From: Pelargonium cotyledonis
Taxonomy: Eukaryota; Streptophyta; Magnoliopsida; Geraniales; Geraniaceae
Assembly (NCBI GenBank): GCA_036897625.1
Contig: JAYMTA010000093.1
Location: forward strand, 1-42,811
DNA length: 42,811 nt
Reading direction: 5' to 3'
Below, in pieces: positions 11,841 to 23,700 of the stretch (the stretch's first letter is position 1; each line of letters opens with the position of its first letter). The translations under genes and the position numbers were made by a program. The notes under the pieces were generated by a model. The model saw nothing but the letters and a program-made list of their open reading frames with translations, was not told where the DNA came from and did no database searches.

Positions 11841-14800
11841 ATGGCGGGTTCTCTAGTGGCGATAGCGAGCGAAAACCAGGAAATGGCGATGATGGCCATT
11901 AGAGACGAGTGGGAGGTCCAATATGCTCGTTTCTTCAAATATCCAAGTATTTCTTCCTCGTTTCCTTTCCTCGTTTCTCGCCCAAACAACCGTAGATTCG
12001 GCCGCTCCAAAGGTACCTGGATTTCCTCTTCTTCCAGTTTAGCTTCTCTGCAACTCGCCACCACTAGCTCGAGCTCCGAAGTCATCCTTACCGTCCAGTT
12101 CCATGGAAAAGTTTGTGTGAGTGGCTGATCTAGATCATTTTAGAAGCTTATGATTTCATTCATTTCCATTTGGTTGATGAGAAAAACGAAATGATCGTAG
12201 TACCTTATTTTGGTTTACTCAGTTCGTTATCATGTAGTAGCTTTATTGTGTTACATTTTATCGTGGTATATATGAAGGAATGACTATTTGTCTCTTGTTG
12301 AAGTTCATTGGAATCTGGATCTGGTTGTAGCCTGTAGGTATTGTCTTATTTTGAGAATCTGGTGTTCATTGTTGTAGTCTATGTATCTAGCTACTGCCTA
12401 CAGGATCGATCTCTTTGTCTTAGTTCTGCTTATATGTTTTTGCCTCTAATTTGTATATTGATTGCCATCTGATTTCTTATGATTGGGTCTAACTTGTTTT
12501 TGCTCATTTAATATGCATCTAGTGTACCCAATTGTTAAATTGTCATGAGTTGTTTGTTTGATTAGTGTCCATGCTTTTAATGTCCAGTGATCATTGTCCA
12601 TGCTAGTTAATTTTGTGTTGTATCCCCTATTCTATCTCATTCAGCTCAGCATATGTTGTAGAGTTATTTTTCTTGTTCTGAGTATAATGATCTTATGCAG
12701 GAAGAGCACTTCATTTCCAAGCTGCTCTTCTCCAGGCCGCAGGTATCGTGTATCTCTGGCTTTCCTGCCAGGGGTACCAGAGTTGTTTTTGCGAGCTTCA
12801 TAGATTCCAAAGACGAGGCAAGCTACTCACTGCTCTTTATGATTCTAGATTATTTTGTATCGTATAGACTGCTATGTTCAGGTGTTTGAAATGACAGAAC
12901 TAAGAACCTTCACTCAATCCCTCTTTATTGTCTTCGATTTGGTTCTCTTGGAGCTATAGATACCGATGAAGAGGGAGAAAAGTACTCCAGCTTTCAACAA
13001 CTTAATGCCCATTATTGTGAAAACCCACTTTCCATTTTTGTTTTGTTTAACAACATTTCTATAATTTGACTGTTTTAACGAATAACATACTAGGGATACT
13101 ATAAACAGATAATCAGCTGCAACATTTATAATGAAAAGTAGGTATTCTCTCCGTAACACGGACACAGGCAATTGATATATTTCTTGTAGTCAATGCTTTC
13201 TGTTTGTTTGTTTGTTCCTGGTGCTAACTGTGAGGTTTGCAACTGTGATAGAAAATTCAATTGGTTTTATTGTTGATCAAAATCTAATGGTTCAAATTGT
13301 AAGAATACTATTTCTGAGTATGTAAAGTTCACTTTCTTTTGGCGTTACTATATACGTTTGAGGCAAGTTACAAGGAAGTTTACTTGTATGGTCGATATAA
13401 GCAAGGACCTAATAGTTCAGTATTAGTATTTTCTTTTGTGCTTGGTGACACATTGTTACATTAAATTTCTTTTTGAGTCTTTGCAGTTGCAGAAGTTTGC
13501 TGTTCGGTTTTCAACTACTTCCGATGCAGATGCATTCATAAATGATTTAAAGGTATAATCACAACTTCAAGAATACTACTATGATTTTGTTATGATTTAC
13601 ATTATCATATCATTATCATAACAAATGATAATTCATGAAGTCTGTTACCATACTTTTGTTGAGGAGGACTTCCTCATTCACACTATTAACCTTTGTATTC
13701 TATTATTGTTCCAGGAGATCTTCAAGGATGCAAATGATTATGTATTTCCAAGTAGTGATTTTCGGTCTGATATCTCTTCACAATCTGAGTTCATGTCTTC
13801 TAACAGGCCCTCACATAGGTGAAACTGTGAAATAGATCCACCTTACGCAAATTTTCATCCTCAGCAGAATCAATTAGTATCAAGAAATATTATGAATTGT
13901 GTGTTCGAATCAGTTTTAAAGAGATGTACTGACATAATGTTATGGTATTTGGACTTTGCTAGAGTTCAAGAGGATTTAAGTATGACGACCACTCCTGTTT
14001 CCATGCATACTCCTCAAATGCCAAAAAGCGTGAACTATGAAGCTGGGCAATACTCACAACCAGAGTTTATCTCTTCTGAGAGACCCCCTTATAGGTTAAC
14101 AGAAAATCTGGCATTGCCTTGTTTATATTCCCTTCCTCTACAAACACATATATTTTCAAGATTCAGCTCAAACAATGTTATATGTCAAATAATTTTTATT
14201 CACTCCTACTTAACGTTTTGTTGTTGGCAGACCCGAGGACAGATCAAGCATTATTTCCATTATTCGCGATTATTCTCCTCAAATGCCAGAAAGCATTAAC
14301 TACGAAGTTGAGCAACACTCTGCTAAACAGGAAACCAGGCTTAATCATAACTTTGAAGGCATTCTCCCAGCCTTGCCTCCTAGCTTCACAACACTACTGA
14401 CCAACTGTTGCTCTGAGGCAGAACTAGGTACATTTTCTATAGCTTGTTACAATATAGAAGTAGAAATATCTTTTGTGATTCATACAATGATCGTTTTAGT
14501 CCACTGGAATAATGCAGCTGCAGCCCAACAGTACATGCCTGAGGAAGTTGAACTGAAATCCCAAATCCTGGTATCCTTCCAAAATTGTAGTGTGATATTG
14601 TTAGTGGATGTGTTTGGTCACCTGAGTTATGGTGTTTGCAAGTGAAGTAATCAATATGGAATACTAACGTTTTGTGTTTTTGCAGAAATATATGGAAGAT
14701 TCTTCCTTCCAAGGTGAGTGATTTTTCCACTTTTACCTTTGTTCTTTACTTGAAAGACCCGAAGCACCACATAGCTGTTTTATATGCACTTTCTTTAATA

Positions 14801-15015
14801 TTTGTTCGAAACTTGTCTTAGTTTTCTACCACTGTTGTTCACACTTGATGAGTATACATGGATCTTATATTAGGAAATGTAGTTACGATTCAAACAAATC
14901 AATTCTTGTTGTTAAAGAAGCTGTAGAGTGATTTTTGTTTTTCCTGTGAACAACAGATATGCTGGTTAAAGTGGAGAAAGTTATAGATGAGTTGGGGGAT
15001 GATTTGTCACTGTGA
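11841..15015 (+). CDS. PHS1: POOR HOMOLOGOUS SYNAPSIS 1 (meiotic pairing protein)
   Basis: PHS1 is a plant protein known from maize and Arabidopsis to be needed for homologue pairing and for moving RAD50 from cytoplasm to nucleus in meiosis. Nine exons: 11841-12110, 12701-12817, 13487-13552, 13715-13818, 13963-14094, 14231-14427, 14518-14570, 14686-14713, 14957-15015, giving 341 residues. Family landmarks are EEHFISKLLFSRPQVSC and SGFPARGTRVVFASF (exon 2), QKFAVRFSTTSDADAFI (exon 3), LPPSFTTLLTNCC (exon 6) and KYMEDSSFQDMLVKVEKVI at the C-terminus. Intron 2 has a GC donor (GAG|GCAAGC at 12818). Exons 4-6 carry internally repeated modules. Exon 7 has a choice of two acceptors six bases apart (14518 or 14524), both in frame. 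It follows PRS3 on the same strand, as At1g10710 follows At1g10700. Confidence 0.88.
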
Positions 15016-16623
15016 ATGTGATCTTCGGCGGTGAATGGTGATGCAGATGGACCTCGTTCTTTGGTTTGCTGGCCATGACATGCCTTTCTCGATCGCCATA
15101 TTACTCACAACTACAATTTTGTAACTAAACACTACTCTGGAATTGCATTTATCAATAGCATACTATACATCATCTGAGGCTGATACCAATCGTTTTATCA
15201 GTAGGCCGGTTTTATGCATTCGCGAGCCAAGTATTCAGTCTTTGTTACTAACTCAGAGTGAGTCGGACTCACCAATCATATCAGAATACCACCAATTTAT
15301 TAGAGTGGGGGTAAATGATTTTTTTTCTCTAGAAAATTGTCCCAGTTTCTTAAGAATCTCTTCTGCTTGTTATACATGATCAAGAGCTAATTCTAATGAA
15401 ATAAATTGAAAAAAAGAGAAGTAGAGAGTAACGGTGTGAACTGATGGATCTCAAGCAGCCCAACTTAATTTTGGGCTTAAAGCTTGCACTAAGCCCATTG
15501 TCCATCGCGAGAGACACAGCGTACACTACGCGCAAGAGCATAGAATGTTGCAGTTGTGATGCACAATGTAACTGTCACTGTTTGCTCATTTTTCTTTAAC
15601 TACAATGCTCCGCTCGTGCAAATATAGACTGCAACGTTTTTATTTGTTTAATTATGTTTATATATACATATGTAAATGATTCGCTAACTTCCATGTTTTA
15701 TATATACAGATGTTGCCTCCTATGAACCAGCTGTCACAAAACCCTATGTTGCTTGCCCCTCTATCACAGACACAACAATATTATAGCTATAGCAACTGGA
15801 ATCATTGACACCCCCAAAGGTAAAAACTAGCCAATAACTTGTTGATATTCACATGTTTGGGGACCTAAGCTTATTGGAATATATATGGTGATGAAATACA
15901 AAACTTAGAAAAAGACCACAAAAATTATCAAATTTGACTTTTGGTGCATAGTTTCGAACTTTTGTGCTTAAATAATGCTATTACAGTTTACAGTGTGTAC
16001 AACACTTGTTTGTTTATTTTGTTTTGTTTGTGAGTGGGTGGGTGGAGATCATGAAATTTATAATATACTGCTATGAAATGCCTATTGTTTTTATTGCAAC
16101 TATATACATCATTCTAGTATAAATAACAACATAATTAGTATAATATTCTTCTAAAGATTCACTATTAGCGTAATGTACTTTTAAGAAGTTAAGCTTCTTG
16201 AATCTGAAGATCTTAAGGTTACAAGAGAATGCCATTTGTGGCTTTCTTGGCTTAGATTGTTTATGTATAGGAAAGCTTGAAATGAAAGGCAACTCTTTCA
16301 TGACTAAGCTTGACAGAGATGTTGCTAGCAGCTAGCCAGCTGGCTTGCTTCTTTGTATTCACTGTCTGTTTTTAATATAAAATTTAGTGTGTTTGGCCGG
16401 TAGGGTAGACTCTAAATTGTATTCTACGTAGTCTCTCTATGACTAGCCGGAAACGATCCATGATTTTCTTTGACATTGGAACACAAAACAAAATATTATC
16501 TGGCTTTGTAAATTGTAGTCATCGAACGAACTTTGGCAACAACAAATATGTAGTAACAAAGAAAACACACCATTCTTCAGAACTTCCACATTTCATATCT
16601 TCTTTCTTTCTTTCCTTCTTTCC
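15016..16623. other. Intergenic region between PHS1 and the LysM kinase
   Basis: It holds the PHS1 3' flank, a second cluster of TGGGCT/AGCCCA motifs at about 15457-15500, an orphan exon-like fragment at 15710-15808, and the LysM kinase promoter. A pyrimidine-rich leader (TTCTTTCTTTCCTTCTTTCC) precedes the kinase ATG. No complete further gene is seen. Confidence 0.4.
15710..15808 (+). other. Orphan exon-like fragment, QN-rich C-terminus
   Basis: After a good splice acceptor (TATATACAG at 15701-15709) there are 32 codons and a TGA. The peptide begins MLPPMNQLSQNPMLLAPLSQ and ends SYSNWNH. Its Gln, Asn and Tyr content looks like the end of a nuclear regulatory protein, but I do not recognise it. 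No matching upstream exon was found nearby, so it could be a captured fragment, a relic of a lost gene or chance. TGGGCT motifs lie about 210-250 bases upstream. Confidence 0.25.
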
Positions 16624-19542
16624 ATGTCCTCCTCTATGGCTACTTATTATCTCTTCCTCTTTCCTTTATTGGCAGCTTTATCTGCTAGAGTTTTTGCATC
16701 TCATCCCTCCGTTAAAACCTCTGATTTGTACCCTTCTTCTTGCTCTGGAGTTAAGGCATGTGAGGCTTTGCTATACCACAACAACATTGGTCTCTCGCTA
16801 GATAAAGTTGCCTCTTTTTACTCTGTGAACTCGTCCCAAATCAAAGCCATAACCCGTGACAGTAAAGAAGACTACCTTATATCAGTACCTTGTTCTTGCA
16901 CAAATGTTAATGGCGCTACGGGATACTTCTATGATATATCTTACACAGTGCAACATAACGACACGTTTAATGTTGTGTCGGACACGATTTATAGTGGCCA
17001 GGCTTGGCCTGTTGGAGATGAAGCAGGAGCATTCATTGCAGGCAAGGAAGTTCCTATATACCTTTTATGTGGATGCGTAGAAAGAAACTCCCAAATTGTG
17101 GTGACATACACAGTTGAGGAGCATGATACATTAACTGATATTGGTGCTCTGCTGTCTGCTAAGACAGATGGCATTGAGAGCATGAACGCGAATTTAATTC
17201 ATAATTCTGCATTCTTAGATGTCGGCTGGGTGTTGTTTGTTCCAATGGAGAAGAATGGAATTCCAGTCCCGAAGCAAGGTATTATTTTCTGAAACTTCAT
17301 GTAATTCTAGATACAGAATTCTATTAACTTCATGGAAGTTAACTTTTCTTGCCTTGTTTTGTCCGTTCATCATTAGGAAGAAGACACCTATGGGCAATAG
17401 CCATTGGCGTATTATCAGCTGTGACATTACTTTCAATTGTCGCATTGCTTATTATCCTTGTATGGAGAAAGAGATCCAAACAAAACAGAGAGGAAGATAA
17501 AAAGATAGCAACCAAAAGCTTGAGCACTAAAAAGAGTTTTTCCTTGCAGAATTACGACATCCATCAAGAAAACATTGGCGGTCAGATAATCTCGAACCTT
17601 ATCCTATTTGCATGATGTATATCTGAGATATTCTTAAGATTCTTTGTAATGACGTTACATTTGTTTAAAATATGGCAGCCTTCGATTCTGAGAGACCAGT
17701 AATATTTCCTCTCGAGGAGATTGAAGAAGCTACAAATAGTTTTGATGAAACAAGGAAAATTGGAGAGGGTGGATATGGGAGTGTATATTTTGGGGTCTTA
17801 GGAGGCCTGGTATGGGGGATACAGTTTTTCTCTGTTAATTTCTCCTTGGCAACGCGAAGTCAATCCTTATTTCTACTTCACTCTTTGTTTTATAACATTA
17901 TCTAATTTTTATCATCTAGGAGGTTGCAATAAAGAAGATGAGATCTAATAAATCGAAAGAGTTCTTTGCAGAACTAAAGGTCCTATGCAAGATCCACCAC
18001 ATAAATGTGGTATGTATTATCTGTAAATTTAATTCTCAAACTATGCAACATTATGTTGAAGGATTTACTGATAAGTCTTATGTTTTAGGTGGAGTTATTG
18101 GGGTACGCCAGTGGAGATGACCATCTTTACTTAGTTTATGAGTATGTTCAGAATGGATCGCTGAGCGATCATCTTCATGATCCTTTCCTAAAAGGTTTCT
18201 GCAAAGTTGGTGTAAATGCCTCTTTGGTTTGTTGAAAAGACTAAAGAATAGCTATAAACTTAACAAATTGGAAAATAACAGTTTAGTTTAGATACATTAT
18301 TTTCACATTGTTTCAACTACTGGGTGGTACAAATCTGAATGACTCCCAGAAGAGAGGTTGGTGTATATGAGAATTCTATGATAACTTCACTGAGAATGTG
18401 TTTAGTTTCAATATAATTGTATTAACATAAGTTAATGCAGATACTGATAGTATGAGAAAGCCTTACTAGGATGATTATGTTGGATCAGGTCACCAGCCTC
18501 TCTCTTGGACAGCCAGAACACAGATTGCACTGGATACTGCTAAAGGTATTGAGTACATTCATGACCACACAAAATCACGTTACGTGCATCGTGATATAAA
18601 GACAAGTAACATTCTACTTGATGAGGGTCTTAGAGCAAAGGTACCGAAAACAATTTATGTTAGGTTACAGCTATGCCAATTACATTCTGATTAGTTTATC
18701 TGATATATACTTGATAGACAATTACTTGGTTCATTTTGTACCTCAGAACTCAGCATATATATCTTTCCATAGGTTGCAGATTTTGGACTGGCAAAGCTTG
18801 TGGGACGAACCAATAATGACGAAGACTTCATAGCAACAAGACTAGTGGGTACACCCGGTTACCTGCCTCCCGAGTAAGTTTATGTCTGCAAAACAATCAA
18901 TCATAGCCTGGCTAGAGATACTCAGGTGAATTCTGTTTCTGACCTTCCATGTTATTTCAAAGATCAGTGAAGGAGCTACAGGTGACCTCCAAAACTGATG
19001 TATTTGCATTTGGAGTGGTTCTAGCTGAGCTAATAACGGGTCAGCGTGCTCTCATCCGCGACGACAGAGAGCCAAGCAAACTGAGATCACTCATCACAGT
19101 TGTAAGCTACACACTAATCCTTCATGGAAACCGAACATAATCCATTTAGTTCCATCGTTGTAATGTAGTTATATTATCTTTCTGTCATGTCAGGTAAATA
19201 AGATTTTTCAAGATGAAAACCCGGAAGCTGCCTTGGAAGCTGTATTAGATGGGAATCTAAGGGGTAGCTACCCAATTGAGGATGTGTACAGAGTAAGCAT
19301 AATTTATACAAACAAACACAACATTGGTGTTAGTATTGTGATGCATAAAATGAAATGACAAGTTGTTGGATGATGATCAGATGGTGGAGCTTGCAGAATG
19401 GTGCTTGAGCGACGACGCAGTGAACAGACCGGAGATGCAAGAGGTTGTGGTGGCATTATGTCACATCACCATGTCTACTACTGAGTGGGAAGCTTCACTA
19501 GGCAGCAGTCAAGTTTTTAGCGGCATTTTTAAAGGAAGATAG
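16624..19542 (+). CDS. LYK3: LysM receptor-like kinase, Arabidopsis-LYK3 / EPR3-LYK10 type
   Basis: This is a plasma-membrane receptor of the family that senses chitin-like or other microbial glycans. Ten exons: 16624-17278, 17377-17580, 17679-17809, 17920-18009, 18089-18194, 18489-18640, 18773-18873, 18963-19101, 19194-19292, 19381-19542; 612 residues with no stop or shift. A signal peptide covers about 1-25. The LysM ectodomain has the family's paired-cysteine motifs (CSC, CGC). A transmembrane helix lies at about 223-247. The kinase domain has the Gly loop [11 protein letters not shown], Lys about 335 in EVAIKKM, HRD about 429-431 and DFG about 449-451, so it should be active. The end [12 protein letters not shown] is as in Arabidopsis LYK3 (At1g51940). 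That gene is not the Medicago Nod-factor receptor also called LYK3. In the Arabidopsis block no LYK lies between PHS1 and AP1M, so its position here is lineage-specific or ancestral and lost there. Confidence 0.9.
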
Positions 19543-19914
19543 AGGAATGATGAGTCTACTGTTATGTAATTTCTAGTGTGTTTGATATTCATGTCAAAAC
19601 AATATGATGACCATTGATGTTTTCTAATTCTATGGCTTCATAGAGATGTTAAATATGTAATTTTTTTTTTGCCTGAAACTAATGCATAAACAAACTTCAA
19701 TCCAATATGTGTGTATGCAAAGTCTAATCAATTTGAATTTTACACTCTTCTCTCTTTCTTTTTATCACTAATATGATATTTATGTACATGAATAACTGCT
19801 AGACTAGACGTCGACTCGAATGATTTTATGCACTCGTGACGAGAGACATTTTCATAAATAAATAAAAAAAACTAAAAATTAAAATATTTTGAAGCTTGTT
19901 ACATAAAAACATTA
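19543..19914. other. 3' flank of the LysM kinase
   Basis: This is AT-rich 3' flanking DNA with a T run at about 19660 and a TCTCTTTCT stretch near 19750. No gene is seen. The boundary with the retroposon end that follows is not exact. Confidence 0.35.
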
Positions 19915-20308
19915 CGAGCGAGGAGGTCATAGGAGGGAGGAGGGAGTCATCCAGTGGTGGTGGCGGGACCGGGATTGATGGAGTAGTAGGACAATGGCCG
20001 GCGTCGTGAGGGACCGAATCACGAACGCTAAGGCAAGGTGCTGGTCTAGAACTCAGTGATTGATCTGAGGGAGGTGGTAGCACTAGTGCCCTTGTTCATT
20101 GTTGCCGAGTAGATTTCCGTTGAGGCTTCTTTGTATCATTTTTTTATTTATTTTGTTTTGGTTATGTTTTAGTCGGTTAGGTTGGTTTTGTTTTTCTGTT
20201 CTTAGTCGGCGCTTGTTTTGTTTACTTTTTCTTGTAACTATATTTTCGCTTTTATTAATACAAGGTTGCTCGTCGCCCACTGGAAAAAAAAAAAAAAAAA
20301 AAAAAAAA
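19915..20308 (+). mobile_element. Retroposon 3' end with poly(A) tail (LINE-like)
   Basis: A GC-richer block is followed by a T-rich 3'UTR-like stretch, TTTTATTAATACAAGG at about 20252, and an uninterrupted run of 25 A (20284-20308). This is the look of a 5'-truncated LINE inserted in plus orientation between the LysM kinase and AP1M. The left edge is uncertain, and I could not find the flanking target duplication. A processed copy of a cellular mRNA is the alternative. Confidence 0.6.
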
Positions 20309-20776
20309 CCCATATGTAAAACCCCCCCAACCAATAACTGGAAGTCTTGAACTGCCATAACAAAGGCCCAACCGATATGTACAACAAGCAAAGCATGAAG
20401 CAAGTATTACGAAACGACGACGTATAGTGGGATACCGCCATTCTTTCCTCGTTAGGGAGCTCGAGTACAGGAAGCGAAATCGAGAATCGAGCTCGCTCCG
20501 TTTCCATTTCAGAAGATTTACAGAGATCGGCAATTCACTATCTCCCCCACCGGACATAAGCGCGAAAACGACCTGTCGCGGCAATTCCCCAGCAGATCTT
20601 CGTCCGGGAGCGTTCCATAAATGATGGTCGTACCAGCTGATTGGCACAGTGAGCCCAGCAATTGTTAGAGCCGGATTCAGATCAGCATCTCTCACCACCA
20701 GATTTCACCTACCTGCTTCGATCTGATCGTTTTGAAACCCTAGAGAAGGAGAGGGAAGAGGGAAAGGTCGAGAGAA
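20309..20776 (+). promoter_or_regulatory. AP1M promoter and leader region
   Basis: Between the retroposon tail and the AP1M start lie a CCAAT-type box (CCAACCAATAACTGG near 20327), an AGGCCCAAC site-II core near 20365, and a GC-rich, purine-rich leader (GAGAAGGAGAGGGAAGAGGG near 20742) up to the ATG. Assignment to AP1M is by position. Confidence 0.4.
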
Positions 20777-23700
20777 ATGGCAGGGGCAGGCTCCGGGGGG
20801 TTCCTCCTCGCCACTCAAGGGCCGCATTCTCGTCTGGCGTGACTACCGCGGCGATGTCTCCTCCGTTCAAGCCGAGCGCTTCTTCACTAAGCTCATCGAG
20901 AAAGAGGTCAGTCTCCTCCTCTTTCACCGATTTCGCAATTTCTGTTTCGTTTAGTTAGTGTTTGCTCCGATTCGATTGTGTTCGTGATTGGTTCCTTGGA
21001 AAATGGAGTAAAATATTACAATGGTGTGTGAAATTAATTCAACTAGGCTCTGAGTTCTTCAAATTCTGATAAGACTGTGATTTGTGTGGTGAATGTATTA
21101 GCTTTGTCTTCCTCTGAGAAATTCCTATTTTTCTATGCTTCTAGGGAGATCCACAGTCCATAGATCCAGTGGTGTGTGACAATGGAGTCAGTTACATGTT
21201 CATACAGCACAGCAATGTTTATCTGATGGCTGCAGCAAGGCAGAACTGTAATGCCGCAAGCCTTCTTTTCTTTCTACACCGTGTTGTTGATGTAAGATCT
21301 ATCGGTAATTATGTTATTATGCCCTTTCACTATGCAAGCTTGGTAAAATTCAAATTTTAAAGCAAAATGAATAAGTTTACAATATGGTTGTTTACTTGAT
21401 GTCAGGTGTTTAAGCATTATTTCGAAGAATTAGAAGAGGAATCGCTTAGAGATAACTTTGTTGTAGTGGTAAGGGGACATTACTATTCATTTTACGCATG
21501 CTGATTGACTCAACACAGTGTTGGTCTACTCTAACCGAATGTGGTAAAAGTCAATGGTTGAATCAAATTCTGAGTTTCTGACATGGAACTTTGCTTTGCA
21601 GTATGAGTTACTTGATGAAATGATGGACTTTGGTTACCCTCAGTATACTGAAGCAAAGATTCTTAGTGAATTTATCAAGACCGATGCTTATAGAATGGAA
21701 GTTACAAACAGGCCTCCCATGGCTGTAACAAATGCAGTGTCTTGGCGCAGTGAAGGGATACATTATAAGAAGAATGAAGTAGGTCATTCTTATCTATTTC
21801 ATAGTCTAAAGTTGTATGTTGATGTTTGAAGTTACTGGATTATAAAAGTCTTATTGTATGCACAGGTGTTCTTGGATGTTGTGGAGAGTGTTAATATTCT
21901 TGTGAATAGCAATGGGCAGATAATTAGGTCGGATGTTGTCGGGGCACTGAAGATGAGAACATATTTGAGGTGTGCTTATCACCCTACCTTATATTTTATT
22001 CAATTCATGTTGGTAACTTTACTTTGGTCGGTGGTAGCGTATAATTGTTTTATGGTCTCAACTATAGTCATATCATGAAAGATATTTCCTTAAGTCCTAA
22101 CTCTAACACTGAAATTGTAGTATAGGATTTTCAGATTGTGGTGTTTTCTGACAAGAGTATTAATGATGCTACATAATATTTTATCAATATTTGGAAACGT
22201 ATATAGCCTGAACTTTAAAGGAAAAAAAAATGGTTCTGTTTATCAGTTTCTCCCTTAGTGTGCTTTGGCTAACACCCCGATTGTGAAATGTTGTCACTTT
22301 CTTAAGACGAATATCAGAGTGAGCATTGTGGAATAAGCACAACTGAAGTCCGATGTTATTCTTTACATTAAAATTACTTTGAAATTTAGCCATCTTTGAT
22401 GTGTGCCAAAATATCGATTTTCCAATTCATTTTGTGAGCTTGTGCATCTTTCGACCTCTATTGAACAAGTGTGAAGACTGGCTTGAGACTAGTTTGTTTC
22501 AAGACACGGTTTAATTTTATTGAGGAAAAGTATAAAAATTGAGGGAAAAGCGAATTTGAAATTTCTCTCTCTATATCTATCTACACACACACACACATGT
22601 TTGGACACCACTACTAGTGATGTATATGCACAAACTTGTCCTCAGGAAGTACTTCTTTTGGGTGATCAAACCTCTTGCATGCTCTTCCGTCCATCAATGT
22701 TACTTGATTCTATGTAATATAGCTTTCAGGGAAGTGTGTTCATTTAGTTTTATCTCTTCATCAGAAACTTGGTTATTTGTGTTTGTGAACACTACCTGGA
22801 ACTCAGTGTTTATTAATTGATTTATGAGTTGCAGTGGCATGCCTGAGTGCAAACTTGGCCTGAATGATAGAGTACTATTGGAGGCACAAGGTCGAGCGAC
22901 AAAGGGAAAGGCTATCGATTTGGATGACATCAAGTTTCATCAGTATGTAATCTCACTCTTTCTTCTGAGTTCGGATATTGATTATAAAATTGCTCATAAA
23001 TGTTTGATGAAAGTTCTTTAGTACACCCTGATATGTTTCTTAATGCAAGTTCTCAACTTAAATGCAAATGTTTGCATTAGGTGTGTGCGCTTGGCCCGGT
23101 TTGAGAATGATCGTACTATATCTTTCATACCGCCTGATGGATCTTTTGATCTCATGACATATAGACTCACCACACAGGTTCTTTTTGTGATTTTTATCAG
23201 TGCTATTTATTCTTCTGTATTTTTGCTGCTTATTAAATGGTTTATTCTTTCTGCTTCTAGGTAAAGCCTCTGATTTGGGTGGAAGCTCAAGTTGAAAGGC
23301 ATTCAAGAAGTCGTATTGAGATCATGGTGAAAGCTAGAAGCCAGTTCAAGGAGCGCAGGTATTATGATTTTATGTTACTGCTTAATTGTGTCTATTGCTT
23401 AGAATTCGGGGATGGTTGATGTTATTTCATTGCTAATGGGTTCATATCTGTATGCATTCTCATAAAAAGTTAAATTGTGCAGCACTGCCACAAATGTTGA
23501 GATTGATTTGCCTGTGCCATGTGATGCCACAAATCCAAATGTTCGAACATCAATGGGATCTGCTGCATATGCCCCTGAAAGTGATTCATTGGTCTGGAAA
23601 ATTAAATCATTTCCTGGTGGTAAGGTAAGAATTCTGCACTTATCATGGTAAAATCATTTTTGACATGGATATATATCTGTTTGTGCAATCATGGCAATCA

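Noticed and set aside
18874-18962. Apparent break in the LysM kinase activation segment after GTPGYLPPE
   Set aside because: A GT donor after 18873 and an AG acceptor before 18963 restore ESVKELQ in frame, so it is a normal intron.
20238-20698. Minus-strand frames of up to 147 codons across the poly(A) run
   Set aside because: They are opened by the A/T homopolymer and the GC-rich AP1M leader, and contain a poly-Phe run; they are not a gene.
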